A stretch of DNA of 61,337 nt from RI-153 sp963721725 (GCA_963721725.1 CAVRLX010000012.1:1-61337), one strand, 5' to 3'; counted from the first letter of the stretch, positions 28,724-38,253 are shown. Numbers and translations: made by a program. The notes: generated by a model not told the origin, from the letters alone.

Positions 28724-30973
28724 CTAATCACCACAACCCACATCCCTTATGCCCCGCCAAACTCGCTCTGGCGTCAGCGGCAACTCGTCGTACCAAACGC
28801 CCACAGCATCGTGAATGGCGGCGGCAATGGCGGGCGCGGTGGGAATAAAGGGCATTTCGGCCATGCCGCGCAGCCCCAACGGCCCTTGGGGATCGGGCAA
28901 TTCCAAGATCACCGGCACAATCTCTTCAACAACATCAGCAATGCCAGGAATCAGATAGTTGCTCAGGTGTGGCGTCAGGGTGCGTCCCTCTTGTTGGATG
29001 TAGTTCTCCAACAGCGTCCACCCCACCGATTGAGCTACCGCGCCCTCGATCTGCCCCTCAACTTGCTGAGGGTTCACGGCCTTACCCACATCGTTGACGC
29101 TAATCAGCCGTTTGACGGTGACGTGGCCGGTCTCCAGATCAACCTCCACATCGGCCACCTGCGCACAATAGCCATAGGTGATATTGGGGTCACTCTCACC
29201 TGTGGCGTGATCATAGCCTGTGGTGGGCCGGGGATGAAAGACAAAGTCAGCGCGGGCGGGTCGCTCTTCGGCCTGCCATTGGGCAAGCGCCTGTTCCGCC
29301 GCGCCTTTGATGGCGTTGCCCGCCATAAAGGTCATACGGCTGGCCGAACTGCTGCCGCTGGAGCCAGTGACGTCGGTGTTGTCGGCCACCAATTCAACTT
29401 GCGCTGGTGAAAGGTCGAGTAGTTCCGCCGCAATCTGCACAAAAGCGGTGTGCGCGCCCTGGCCCACATCCGCGCCGACGCAGCCCACCCGCGCCCGTTC
29501 GATCTGTGCGCCGCCGTGGAGTTCCACCCAGGCGTGGCAATGTTCCGGGAAGCCTAGGCTGAATCCCACATTCTTGAAACAGATGGCGATGCCGCGACCG
29601 CGGGCAGTGCGGGTGCGGGAGGAGTCGAGGGAATTGCCGATTGTGAAGGGTGAATGGCGAACTGCGAGTTGCGAATTGCCCTTTTCTGTCTGCCGCGCTG
29701 CCTCTTCGAGCACCGCCAATGCTGTACAACCTGGCGGAACGGGGCTTCGTGTGGCGAGGAGCGAGCCATCGCGCAGCACATTACGGCGGCGTATTTCCAC
29801 GGGATCCATGCCCAGGGCGGCGGCCAGTTTGGTCACCTGCAGTTCGGCGGCAAAGTGGCCCTGGGGTGCGCCAAAGCCACGGAACGCGCCGCTGGGGCAG
29901 TTGTTGGTATAGACTGTGCGCGCATCCACATGCACATTGGGAATCTCATACGGTCCCAGGCACATGAGCGTGGCGTTGCCCAGCACTTTGGTGCTGGTGT
30001 AGGCATAGGCCCCGGCATCACTGGTGACGTCCATCTGCGCCGCCACGATTTTACCGTCATGGGTTGCGCCCCATTTGGCTTTAAGGATAAACGGATGGCG
30101 CTTGTGGTGGCCGATAATCGACTCTTCGCGGCTCCACACAGTCTTCACCGGACGTCCAGTTTTTTGTGCAGCCAACGCCAACACAATCTGAATCGACAGA
30201 TCCTCGCGCCCGCCAAACGCGCCGCCAATCGCCGGATAGCGCACCACGATCTGATCCACGGGCAAGCCCAGTGCATGGGCGATCTGGGCCTGATCTTCGT
30301 GCATCCACTGCCCAGCCACAATCACCTCGATACGACCATCGGAGCGCACAAAGGCAAGCCCTGCCTCGGGCTGCAAATAAGCGTGTTCCTGGGCATGGGT
30401 GCGGTAGGTGCTCTCGACAATCACGGCAGCGGCAGCAAAGCCAGCCTCAACATCCCCGTGGCGCAGGTGATATTCCAGCAGCACGTTGGAGCGCAGATCG
30501 CGCTTGCCATAGGGAAATGTGAAGTCGTTGGGGTGCAGGATCGGCGCGTCCGCCTGCATCGCCGCCAGCGGATCACTGATCACCGGCAGCGGCGCGTAGT
30601 CAATTTCGATAAGCTTGGCGGCGACCTCAGCCTGGGCTGCGCTCTCCGCCACCACCACCGCCACCTGATCCGCCTCCCAGCGCACGATCTCGGCCTGGGG
30701 CGTGCTGCCCAGACCACACAGCACAGGTTGGTCAGGCATGATCAGCCCATACTCATTCACCGGCACATCATGGGCTGTCAGCACGGTGATCACCCCAGGC
30801 GCGGCAGTGGCTACGCTTGTATCCACACGCGTGATGCGGGCATGGGGAACGCCGGCGAAAACGATCTTGGCCCAAAGCTGATTGGGCATGGAGAGATCGC
30901 CGGGATAGGCGGCCACGCCGGTGACTTTGTCGATGGCATCAATACGTTGAAGACTGCTGCCGACTGCGCGCAT
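28724..30973 (-). CDS. Molybdenum hydroxylase large subunit (xanthine dehydrogenase/CoxL family)
   Basis: Mo-cofactor-binding catalytic subunit, 749 residues. Motifs: AIGGAFGGRED, SGAFRGFGAPQGHFAAE, QGAHTAFVQ, and GLRGMAEMPFIPTAPA with the catalytic Glu. The active-site loop is not AYRCSFR, so it is not a form I CO dehydrogenase; the substrate is unknown. A stretch of about 25 residues near 29620-29690 (NSQLAVRHSPFTIGNS) is translated intergenic-type repeat DNA inserted in frame. The FAD and iron-sulfur subunits lie upstream on the same strand at 36.8-38.3 kb. Confidence 0.93.
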   Translation of the reverse strand: MRAVGSSLQRIDAIDKVTGVAAYPGDLSMPNQLWAKIVFAGVPHARITRVDTSVATAAPGVITVLTAHDVPVNEYGLIMPDQPVLCGLGSTPQAEIVRWEADQVAVVVAESAAQAEVAAKLIEIDYAPLPVISDPLAAMQADAPILHPNDFTFPYGKRDLRSNVLLEYHLRHGDVEAGFAAAAVIVESTYRTHAQEHAYLQPEAGLAFVRSDGRIEVIVAGQWMHEDQAQIAHALGLPVDQIVVRYPAIGGAFGGREDLSIQIVLALAAQKTGRPVKTVWSREESIIGHHKRHPFILKAKWGATHDGKIVAAQMDVTSDAGAYAYTSTKVLGNATLMCLGPYEIPNVHVDARTVYTNNCPSGAFRGFGAPQGHFAAELQVTKLAAALGMDPVEIRRRNVLRDGSLLATRSPVPPGCTALAVLEEAARQTEKGNSQLAVRHSPFTIGNSLDSSRTRTARGRGIAICFKNVGFSLGFPEHCHAWVELHGGAQIERARVGCVGADVGQGAHTAFVQIAAELLDLSPAQVELVADNTDVTGSSGSSSASRMTFMAGNAIKGAAEQALAQWQAEERPARADFVFHPRPTTGYDHATGESDPNITYGYCAQVADVEVDLETGHVTVKRLISVNDVGKAVNPQQVEGQIEGAVAQSVGWTLLENYIQQEGRTLTPHLSNYLIPGIADVVEEIVPVILELPDPQGPLGLRGMAEMPFIPTAPAIAAAIHDAVGVWYDELPLTPERVWRGIRDVGCGD
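29620..29690. repeat. Intergenic-type repeat inserted in frame in the molybdenum hydroxylase gene
   Basis: Plus-strand text GAATGGCGAACTGCGAGTTG and GCGAATTGCC matches the degenerate repeat seen between genes at 47515-47535, 47655-47680 and 48968-49027. It keeps the reading frame. Confidence 0.65.
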
Positions 30974-30978
30974 GGGGT

Positions 30979-31575
30979 TTACCTCCTTTCCGGGTGACGG
31001 GGCGTCACGGTGGCGAAAAAGTCTATCATGGTTTTGAGATCACCTTCTAGATCGCCCGACGGGTAAACCACAGGGCCGATGCCCACTTCACGTTTGGCAA
31101 AATCGGCATAGACCAACACAATGGGCACGCCCGCGCCCAGCGCAATCCGGTAAAAGCCCGTCTTCCAGCGTTCCACGCGGCGGCGCGTCCCCTCTGGCGT
31201 GATAGCCAATAAGAATTGGGGACGGCTGGTAAATTGCTCAACAGCCTGTTCCACAATGCCCACAGGCGATTTGCGATCCACAGGCACGCCGCCCATCCAG
31301 CGCAAAATCGGCGCAGCAATGGGCACAAAAATGTCGCTTTTGACCATCCACTTGAAATCCAGCCCCGTGGCGAAAAGATAGAGCACGGCCAGCACGCCGT
31401 CCCAATTGGAGGTGTGCGGCCCGCCCACAATCACAAACTTGGGCAGGTTGGGCAACTGCCCTGCCGCCGTCCACCCAGCCAGGCGCAGCAATCCGCGGGC
31501 GAGGCTACGCGTCAACCAGTTTCCACGGCGGGGCAGCGCTTGGCCGCGGGCCAGGTGTTCAAAAGGATTGCTCAA
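30979..31575 (-). CDS. 1-acyl-glycerol-phosphate acyltransferase-like protein (PlsC family)
   Basis: 198 residues, membrane-associated lysophosphatidate acyltransferase fold: catalytic HTSNWD (HxxxxD) near residue 54, GGVPVDR, and PEGTR. Ends five bases before the molybdenum hydroxylase start and overlaps the upstream acetyltransferase stop by four bases, so these genes are one transcript. Phospholipid synthesis is the expected role. Confidence 0.85.
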   Translation of the reverse strand: MSNPFEHLARGQALPRRGNWLTRSLARGLLRLAGWTAAGQLPNLPKFVIVGGPHTSNWDGVLAVLYLFATGLDFKWMVKSDIFVPIAAPILRWMGGVPVDRKSPVGIVEQAVEQFTSRPQFLLAITPEGTRRRVERWKTGFYRIALGAGVPIVLVYADFAKREVGIGPVVYPSGDLEGDLKTMIDFFATVTPRHPERR

Positions 31576-32099
31576 GATACCATCTCCGGCCGCGCCACAG
31601 TCTGGAGGTGGCGTTTCTCATCATAGAGGCGAAAGCCGCGGGCTTGATAGTTGTGCAACGCCGCCGGGTGATCGAGGCTACACGTGTGCACCCAGACGCG
31701 CTGTGCATCCATCGCCCATGCCCGTTCAATGGCATTGGTGAGCAACAGCCCCCCCAATCCCTTGCCCACAAATGGCGGCAACAGCCCAAAATAGGCCAGT
31801 TCAACATTGCCTTCAGGCTGGGCTTCTAGCTCAACATAGCCGGCGGGCGTGCCGCGTACATAGCCAAGCCAAGTTTGCAGCGCCGGGCGATCCAGCCATG
31901 CCAGCCAGCGCTCTTCGCTCCAACTCAGCCGATCCGTCCATGTATACGCTGCGCCCACTTGTTGATAGAGAAAGCGGTTAAGGGCGGGATAGGGAATTTC
32001 GGCGCGCTGTACGGTAAACGGCAGATCAACGGATTTGGCAGAGCGCAACTGATCCCGACTCACCATTTCCAAATAATAGGTTGTCACTTCGACTTGCAT
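31572..32099 (-). CDS. GNAT-family N-acetyltransferase
   Basis: 175 residues; acetyl-CoA-binding motif around LLPPFVGKGLGGLLLTNAIE (motif A) and DHPAALHNYQARGF (motif B). Stop overlaps the next gene by four bases and the start directly follows the upstream GNAT stop. Substrate unknown. Confidence 0.85.
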   Translation of the reverse strand: MQVEVTTYYLEMVSRDQLRSAKSVDLPFTVQRAEIPYPALNRFLYQQVGAAYTWTDRLSWSEERWLAWLDRPALQTWLGYVRGTPAGYVELEAQPEGNVELAYFGLLPPFVGKGLGGLLLTNAIERAWAMDAQRVWVHTCSLDHPAALHNYQARGFRLYDEKRHLQTVARPEMVS

Positions 32100-32576
32100 T
32101 TAATTGACTCCCACAATGGTGCTGCGCCGCTCCAAGAGCAGCACATCACGCCACGTTCCATGATAACGACCGATGCGTTGGCGACGACCCACCATGCGAA
32201 ATCCGCCGCGCTGGTGCAGGGCAAGGCTGGCGACATTTTCGGGGAAAATACCCGCCTGTAGCGTCCAGATTCCTGCGGCTTCGGCTGCCGTAATCATCGC
32301 ATTAAGCAACGCCCGTCCGACGCCTTGCCCTCGCGCATGTTCGGCCACGTAAATGCTGATCTCCGCCACGCCGGCGTAGACAGCCCGGCTGGAAATGGGG
32401 CTGAGGGCCGCCCAGCCCAGCAGCGTTCCCTCTCGGCGAACAGCCAACCGCGGCGTCGCCAAATGGCCGCCATCCCAGCCTTCCCACGTGGGGGCTTCGG
32501 TCTGAAAAGTGGCGTTGCCCGTGGCGATGCCTTCAAGATAGATGGCACGCACGGCTTCCCAATCGCGCAGCGTCAA
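32100..32576 (-). CDS. GNAT-family acetyltransferase, phosphinothricin-acetyltransferase-like
   Basis: 158 residues. VAEHARGQGVGRALLNAMI is motif A, NVASLALHQRGGF motif B; TGNATFQTEAPTW resembles the substrate loop of the PAT/bar group. Start is uncertain: TTG at 32576 is in frame, while ATG slightly upstream (about 32596) is out of frame, so one base may be missing. Substrate not predictable. Confidence 0.8.
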   Translation of the reverse strand: MTLRDWEAVRAIYLEGIATGNATFQTEAPTWEGWDGGHLATPRLAVRREGTLLGWAALSPISSRAVYAGVAEISIYVAEHARGQGVGRALLNAMITAAEAAGIWTLQAGIFPENVASLALHQRGGFRMVGRRQRIGRYHGTWRDVLLLERRSTIVGVN

Positions 32577-32598
32577 ACGGTGAAATCTCGAACATAGT

Positions 32599-33705
32599 CT
32601 ACTCTGGCATAAAGCGGTGGATCACCTGTTGCCATTGGCGGCTGTTGATGCGGGCCAGGATCAAACGATTGAACGGCTCCAACAGTTCGCTCTCTTCGGC
32701 CAGGGCAAAGGTGTAGGCGTGCGGTTGTTCACCGGTGGTCTGGATATTCAGATCTAGAAACGTGCTGGATTGGCTGCGTAAATAGCGCAGCACCGCCACA
32801 TTATCCACAAAAACGTCGATCTCACCTTTGTGTAGCACCTTGATGCCGCTTTCCGCGCTTTCAAAAGAGCGATAGGAAATTGACTCGATATCTAAAAACT
32901 GCGCCGCCGCCGAATCAGCGATAACGCCAACGTGCAGACCGTCCAGCCCGGCGGGGAACTCCACCGGACGATACCCAGCGTTAAGCGTGATTACACTGGT
33001 AATCGTGGCGGTCAAGCTGGCCGTGATCACCATTGCCAGCAACATCCAGAGCAGTGCAATCACGCGCCCCATTGTGCTGCGCGGCACGATATCCCCATAG
33101 CCCGTGGTGGAAAGGGTAACAGCTGCCCACCAGAAACCAGCCCACAGTCCAGAGTGGACCCGTTCGCCATACATATCTTGATGCTGACGCCCCTCGAAAA
33201 ACCAGAGAAGCGCACCGGCAATCGCAATCATTACACCGACCCAAAACGTGGTGGAAAGGAAACGGGGCGAAAGGATGGCGCGGGCGACCTCGTAAATGGT
33301 CTGATTCCGCAATTCGGCAGTGCCCAACTGGGTGGTTAGATAGCTCTGGGTAAAGTCAACCACTTCCTCGCCTTCAACCGTTGCCACGGCTGCAATTGCT
33401 AGATCCAGCGTGCCGTCGGCCACCTGGGCAAACACATCGTTCCGCTCCACGCTGACAAATTGATAGGACAGCCCCAGTTCTTCGGCCATCTCGCGCCAGA
33501 GTTGCACGCTCAGACCATCCCACGTGTTCCCGTCGGCGACAATCACAAAAGGCGGATCTTCGTAAATGCCGACAAGCAAAGGACGATCGAGAAAGGTTAA
33601 TGGCAGGGTGGGCGTCTTTTCCTGGGCGTGGGCAACGCCCGACCACGCCAACGCAATCAACCCAATGAGGATGCTCACATACCGCCGTGGGAGGTTAGGC
33701 TGCAT
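32599..33705 (-). CDS. GluR0-like receptor: solute-binding domain split by a potassium-channel pore
   Basis: 368 residues. Signal peptide (1-27), first half of an amino-acid-type binding domain (about 40-140: RPLLVGIYEDPPFVI, NDVFAQVADGTLDL), membrane helix 152-171, re-entrant loop with selectivity filter TTGYGD (200-205), helix 212-240, then the second half of the binding domain (PVEFPAGLDGLHVGV, HKGEIDVFVDNVAVLRYL). This is the layout of prokaryotic glutamate receptors such as GluR0, so it is predicted to be a ligand-gated potassium channel. The ligand is unknown. Stop lies next to the GNAT start. Confidence 0.9.
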   Translation of the reverse strand: MQPNLPRRYVSILIGLIALAWSGVAHAQEKTPTLPLTFLDRPLLVGIYEDPPFVIVADGNTWDGLSVQLWREMAEELGLSYQFVSVERNDVFAQVADGTLDLAIAAVATVEGEEVVDFTQSYLTTQLGTAELRNQTIYEVARAILSPRFLSTTFWVGVMIAIAGALLWFFEGRQHQDMYGERVHSGLWAGFWWAAVTLSTTGYGDIVPRSTMGRVIALLWMLLAMVITASLTATITSVITLNAGYRPVEFPAGLDGLHVGVIADSAAAQFLDIESISYRSFESAESGIKVLHKGEIDVFVDNVAVLRYLRSQSSTFLDLNIQTTGEQPHAYTFALAEESELLEPFNRLILARINSRQWQQVIHRFMPE

Positions 33706-33734
33706 GAGTTACTTTCTGGTAAGGGTCAGATGTA

Positions 33735-34766
33735 TCATCGATTGCTCAAGCCTAAATGGCGCTGCATGGCGGCGTCAAAATCGCCGATGAAGGTCCACCA
33801 ATTGTGCAACGGCTGCCCGCGATAGGTGAGGCCATTGCCCGCGCCAGGCACATTTTGCATCCAATAGATGAACCAGGTCAGGCTATCACAGTTCCAGCGC
33901 GTGCAGTTCATGCGCGTTTTTTCGCCGCCACCATCGGGCCGCCGATCCTCAAGATCGGTCAAAACATACGAGCGGTTGGCCCAGTCATAATCGCGCTCGC
34001 CGTTGGGCGGAAAGTGTGCCCAGCCGCAACGCCCTTCGCCGGGCTTGCCCACAAATTTGTCCCAAAAGAGATCGGCGTCAATGTAGCGTAGCACGGCTTC
34101 GATCTGATGCATGTGGTCTTCCACCGCTTCAGACGGGCCGCGACCATAGTTGTAATGATAAACGGTGTAGGTGCGATCCAACACGGGCAGATCGTGAAAA
34201 TCGCGGTCGCTGTTGCTGATGTCGCCCCACGGCCCCGCCATGTTCGATTCCCACAGGTCGACGACGCCGCCATGATAGCCCCACAGCCAGACTTCTTTAA
34301 CGCCGCGCGCCATCACCCACTGCTCGATGCCCACACGCGCCATAATGGCGTTGTAATCAGTCATGGGCACGCCATGGCCGCGCTTAGCATAGGTCGGCAG
34401 TGGCTCTAAAAATTCCAGCGTCTCCACAATCCGATAGCGCAAGCTGGGCTGCGCCGCCGGATCTTTGTAGCCGTGATAGGTGCTGCCGCGTTCCAGCGCG
34501 TTGATAACGGTCTGCGTAGTGCGCGCCACATGCTGGCGGATCGCCTCCACCGGGCCAGCCACATCCCCGGTCACGGCGCGGTCGATCTGCTCGTTGCGGG
34601 CAGGATAGTAGGCAATTTGCAACACAGGGATTTCCCATGCAACGGTGGATGACGTGGGAAGCGCGCGCGTGTCCACAGGCGGGGCAGGTTCTGCCGCCAC
34701 TGGCACGGATTCGGTTGGGGGGTGGCCGCGCAGCCACGCAGACATTCTATCGACCCACGATTTCAT
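33735..34766 (-). CDS. Hypothetical protein
   Basis: 343 residues, no recognised family. Contains WEIPVLQIAYYPA near residue 44, GVKEVWLWGYHGG and HFPPNGERDYDW; a Pro/Ala-rich segment (residues 18-38) follows a short N-terminal helix with no clear signal peptide. The motif content suggests an extracellular or metal-binding domain, but this is not established. Overlaps the end of the upstream oxidoreductase gene by 20 bases. Confidence 0.6.
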   Translation of the reverse strand: MKSWVDRMSAWLRGHPPTESVPVAAEPAPPVDTRALPTSSTVAWEIPVLQIAYYPARNEQIDRAVTGDVAGPVEAIRQHVARTTQTVINALERGSTYHGYKDPAAQPSLRYRIVETLEFLEPLPTYAKRGHGVPMTDYNAIMARVGIEQWVMARGVKEVWLWGYHGGVVDLWESNMAGPWGDISNSDRDFHDLPVLDRTYTVYHYNYGRGPSEAVEDHMHQIEAVLRYIDADLFWDKFVGKPGEGRCGWAHFPPNGERDYDWANRSYVLTDLEDRRPDGGGEKTRMNCTRWNCDSLTWFIYWMQNVPGAGNGLTYRGQPLHNWWTFIGDFDAAMQRHLGLSNR

Positions 34767-35733
34767 CCATCACCCTCGACGTTCTGGCCGCGCTGACGCC
34801 CGTGCTGGGGCATTTGCCGCTGCCCAAAAGTTCATCCACAATTGTCGTAATCAGCGGCTGCTGCACATGGTCAGGATAGCGGATCTCCCAAGTCTGTACC
34901 TCGTCGTTGCGCTCCAAGCGGACAGGGTCGGGGCTGAAGGTGGAAAAGCTGATCTTGCCCTCGCTGCCATAGATCTCAATCCGATCTGTGCGCTGTTCCG
35001 GTGCAACAGTGAAGCACCAGATCCCGCTGCCCATTGCGCCAGACGCAAAGCGGAAGTTGGCACAGACCACGTCTTCGGCGGGGTATAGCCCCGCCTGATT
35101 GGCGCTTTGCCCCTGTGCCCAAGCTATCGGCCCCAAAAGATAATCAAGAAAATCCAATTGGTGCGAAGCCAGATCAAAAAAGTGTCCGCCCCCGGCAATT
35201 TCAGGCATCACACGCCAGGGCAGCGTTTCTGGGCTGCGCTCGGCCTCGCGGATTGACTGCAAGAGTTGAATCGAAACAAAGCGCACATCGCCCACCACGC
35301 CGCTCTTCACCAGTTCTTTGACCTTGACAAAGGTGGGCAACTGCCGCCGATAGTAGGCGACATAGAGCGGCACGCCTGCTGCTTCGCAGGCGTTGATCAT
35401 GCGCAGACATTCGGCATAGGTGCGCGCCATAGGCTTTTCCACATAGACCGGCTTGCCCGCCGCCGCCACCCGCTCGGTATAGTCGGCGTGGCTGTCTGGC
35501 GGCGTGGCAATGTAGACGGCGTCCACCTGCGGCGCGTTGATTAACTCATCGGCATCGGTTGTCCAGCGTGGAACCAAGTGACGGCGGGCGTAATCCTCGG
35601 CTTTGGCCGCGTCCCGGCGCATGACCATGGAGAGCGCCGAACCGGGGATCTTTTGAAAGGCCGGTCCGCTCTTCATTTCGGTCACATTGCCACAGCCGAT
35701 AATGCCCCAGCGAATAGGTGTGGAGATAGACAT
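34747..35733 (-). CDS. Gfo/Idh/MocA-family oxidoreductase
   Basis: NAD(P)-dependent sugar or cyclitol dehydrogenase family, 328 residues. Rossmann motif WGIIGCGNVTE, EKP signature (VYVEKPMART), and AGGGHFFDLASHQLDFL carrying the catalytic-region His. Intact. Substrate unknown. Confidence 0.92.
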   Translation of the reverse strand: MSISTPIRWGIIGCGNVTEMKSGPAFQKIPGSALSMVMRRDAAKAEDYARRHLVPRWTTDADELINAPQVDAVYIATPPDSHADYTERVAAAGKPVYVEKPMARTYAECLRMINACEAAGVPLYVAYYRRQLPTFVKVKELVKSGVVGDVRFVSIQLLQSIREAERSPETLPWRVMPEIAGGGHFFDLASHQLDFLDYLLGPIAWAQGQSANQAGLYPAEDVVCANFRFASGAMGSGIWCFTVAPEQRTDRIEIYGSEGKISFSTFSPDPVRLERNDEVQTWEIRYPDHVQQPLITTIVDELLGSGKCPSTGVSAARTSRVMDEIVGR

Positions 35734-35839
35734 CTGGTTTTATCCATTCTTGGGAGGGCGGATCTGGCGATCGGAGATTAAGCGATTGGGGTATTGGAGT
35801 TTCGAGCCTAATCGCCAGTCTCCAATCGCCAAGTCGTAG

Positions 35840-36160
35840 TTACCGAATCACTGACTTTGGCGTTGGGTTGAGCCGCGTGATCACCATCTGCTCGCGAATG
35901 TTCATGCCCGCGGTTTTGGGCGCGATCTCGTTTTTCCACACGTCGCTTTGATAGACAGCGTCGTAGAGTTCCTTGCGCTCTTCTTCGCTCTCAAAGCGGC
36001 GAATCCAGACGTAGAGATCCGGCTCTTCCTCGGCTGTGAAGCTCCCCACCACCACCATGCCCTTGGATGCCTGGAACGGGATGATCACCTCTTCCATAAA
36101 TTTCACCCACTCGTCGCGCCGCCCCGGTTGGATGCGGTACTGCCGTAACTCGAAAAGCAT
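35840..36160 (-). CDS. NIPSNAP-family protein
   Basis: 106 residues, starts MLFELRQYRIQPGRRDEWVK and has YVWIRRFESEEERKELYDA, typical of the dimeric ferredoxin-like NIPSNAP fold. Catalytic role unknown. The gap on its left contains degenerate palindromic text (AATCGCCAGTCTCCAATCGC). Confidence 0.85.
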   Translation of the reverse strand: MLFELRQYRIQPGRRDEWVKFMEEVIIPFQASKGMVVVGSFTAEEEPDLYVWIRRFESEEERKELYDAVYQSDVWKNEIAPKTAGMNIREQMVITRLNPTPKSVIR

Positions 36161-36392
36161 TCAAAAACTCCTTTGGGAAATTGGGATGGATAATGCAGTT
36201 CATTCGATAATGGCACACGCATAGTCGCAATTGAGCCATGCCAGCAGAAATTCATCGTGTGAAACTGATTGTAAGCCTGTGGCAAATGCTGGGTCATGAA
36301 CGATTACTGTTCCGTATATTTGATTTCATAGCCCCGCATAAGCAAGCACCATAGACGCACAAGCTGCTAAGCAATCAGCCAGATCTTTTTGT

Positions 36393-36755
36393 TCAAGGTG
36401 CGGAACGGCCAGCGGTGGAATAATGGGCAGCTTGTTGATTGGCATTATGCATTATATCCTGAATTTGTTCTGGCGATATCTGAAACTCACCCGTCTCTAC
36501 AGCCACATCAACACTGCCCACCACCCCTATCTCACCATGGTGTGGCAAGGCCAGAGAAAGGGGAACACGCCAACAAACCTGTTCACTGATCAAAAGTGAC
36601 GGCGTATCGGCACGCAACAGATAGGATATTTCATTCGCCGCAAACCGCCCCACGATCTTGCGAGCTGCCTCGGCGGAATAGTTCATGGTTGCCGAAACAT
36701 GAATCGTCAGGTCTATCTGCCCACGTTGCGGAATCTGGTCAATCTGCGCTTCCAT
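36393..36755 (-). CDS. Hypothetical protein
   Basis: 120 residues, no family recognised; conserved-looking core HVSATMNYSAEAARKIVGRF and ISPEQIQDIM. It follows the iron-sulfur subunit gene by 27 bases on the same strand. No membrane segment. Confidence 0.5.
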   Translation of the reverse strand: MEAQIDQIPQRGQIDLTIHVSATMNYSAEAARKIVGRFAANEISYLLRADTPSLLISEQVCWRVPLSLALPHHGEIGVVGSVDVAVETGEFQISPEQIQDIMHNANQQAAHYSTAGRSAP

Positions 36756-36782
36756 TTGTCAATCTCCCTTTGGACTGTGAGG

Positions 36783-37329
36783 TCACAATCCTTGCTCTCC
36801 AGCCGCCACCACCGCATCAATGATCTTTCGATAGCCCGTGCAGCGGCACAGGTTGCCAGCCAGTGCTTCCATGGCTTCTGTGCGGCGTGGGCTGGGGACG
36901 TTCCTCCAGCAGTTTGGCCGCAGACATGACAAAGCCCGGCGTGCAGTACCCACATTGTACACCGCCACTGCCCACAAGGGCTGCCTGCACTGGGTGCAGT
37001 TGCGCGGGATTGCCCAGCCCCTCCGCCGTAACGACTTCGCTGCCCGCCGCCCGTTCTGCCGGAACCAGGCAGGCCATCACCGCCATGTCATCCAGAAAGA
37101 CCGTACACGCGCCACATTCGCCCTCGGCGCAGCCCTCTTTGACGCTCACAAAACCCGCTTCGCGCAGGCTATCAAGCAGCGTCATGCCAGAGGAAAGCGC
37201 TACCATGGTTGCGTTGACAGTGGCGTGTTGCGTGCTACGTGCTGCGTGGTCTGTGGTCTGCGGTCCGCCGTCTGTCGTCTGCCGTCCCTGCGCCACCGGC
37301 CACTTCCCGCCCGTCTCCCCCCAGAGCAT
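36783..37329 (-). CDS. Molybdenum hydroxylase [2Fe-2S] subunit (CoxS type)
   Basis: Two [2Fe-2S] clusters: plant-type CAEGECGACTVFLDD with a later Cys, and CGYCTPGF...LCRCTGYRKI. One frame shift near 36890. Real homology begins at VNATMVALSSGMTLLDSL; the preceding 25-30 residues (QTTDGGPQTTDHAARSTQHA) come from repeat DNA. The frame is open leftwards from the FAD-subunit tail without a stop, so the two subunits may be fused. Start therefore uncertain. Confidence 0.85.
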
Positions 37330-37351
37330 GACCGGGGCATCCAGCCAACCG

Positions 37352-38253
37352 TCACGCGCCCGCCCGTCGCGGATCTGGCGTAGGATGCGCAGCGGTCAAC
37401 GTCTCCACCATTGCACGCCGATAGTCCGCACTGCTGCGAATGTCGTCAATCGGGCTGGCGGCGTTCACGGCCAGCCGCGCCGCCTCGGCAATGACCTGTC
37501 TCTGTCAGCGGTTTACCCACCAAAAACACTTCGGCTTCCGTCGCCCGCACCACCAGTCGGCGCCACCGCGCCCAAGGCAATGTGTGCATTCTCGACAACA
37601 TTCTCACGGCCAGAGCCATTACCCGAAGTGAACTCCACCACGGCGGCCACGCTCAGCACGCTAATCGCCTGTGCCCGGCGCAGCCCCAGTTTGATAAAGT
37701 TGCCGTGGGCATTTGCCCCCAGCGGACGCAGCGAAATGCGCGTCAAAATTTCATCGGCGGCCAGATCGACCTTGCGAAAGCCAGTCATAAATTGTGCAAG
37801 CGGCAGCGTGCGTTCGCCGCGGGCCGCGCTCTGCACCGTCACCGTGGCATCCAACGCCAACAGCGGCACAATTGTATCGTTGGCCGGGCTGGCGGTGATA
37901 ATGTTGCCGGCCACCGTGGCGCGGTTGCGGATCTGCGGCGCGCCCACTTCCCAGCAGGCCCGCGCCAGCGGGAAAGCCTTTTCCACAATCAGCGCGCTCG
38001 CCACACATTGGTTATGCGTCACCAGCGGCCCCAGATGAATCCATCCGCCCATCTCCCCCATGTCTGCCAGACCGGAGATGCGGGTCAGGTCGATGAGGCC
38101 CAGTTCGCGTCCATCCGGCGCAGAACGCACCCCGCGATCCAGTTCAATCAGCAGATCCGTTCCCCCGGCGAGGATGCGCGCCCGTTGGCCGTATTCGGCT
38201 TTCAGCGCCAACGCCTCGGCCAGAGTATGGGGAGAGAAATAAAAACTGTACAC
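37352..38253 (-). CDS. Molybdenum hydroxylase FAD-binding subunit (CoxM type)
   Basis: FAD motifs ARILAGGTDLL and TVAGNIITASPAND; C-terminal CO-dehydrogenase flavoprotein domain in pieces (GNFIKLGLRRAQAISV; VIAEAARLAVNAASPIDDIR; SADYRRAMVETL). Two or three frame shifts lie between 37560 and 37390. The last one leads into LRQIRDGRARDGWLDAPVM, which continues into the iron-sulfur subunit frame; the stop at 37352 belongs to another frame. Electron transfer subunit of the enzyme with the large subunit at 28.7-31.0 kb. Confidence 0.85.

Noticed and set aside
28724..30973. Form I carbon monoxide dehydrogenase
   Set aside because: The diagnostic AYRCSFR active-site loop is absent; the corresponding site reads SGAFRGFGAPQG, as in other molybdenum hydroxylases.
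29654..30997. A 447-codon open frame on the plus strand opposite the molybdenum hydroxylase gene
   Set aside because: The minus strand carries clear catalytic motifs; the plus-strand translation is His/Gly-rich shadow sequence.
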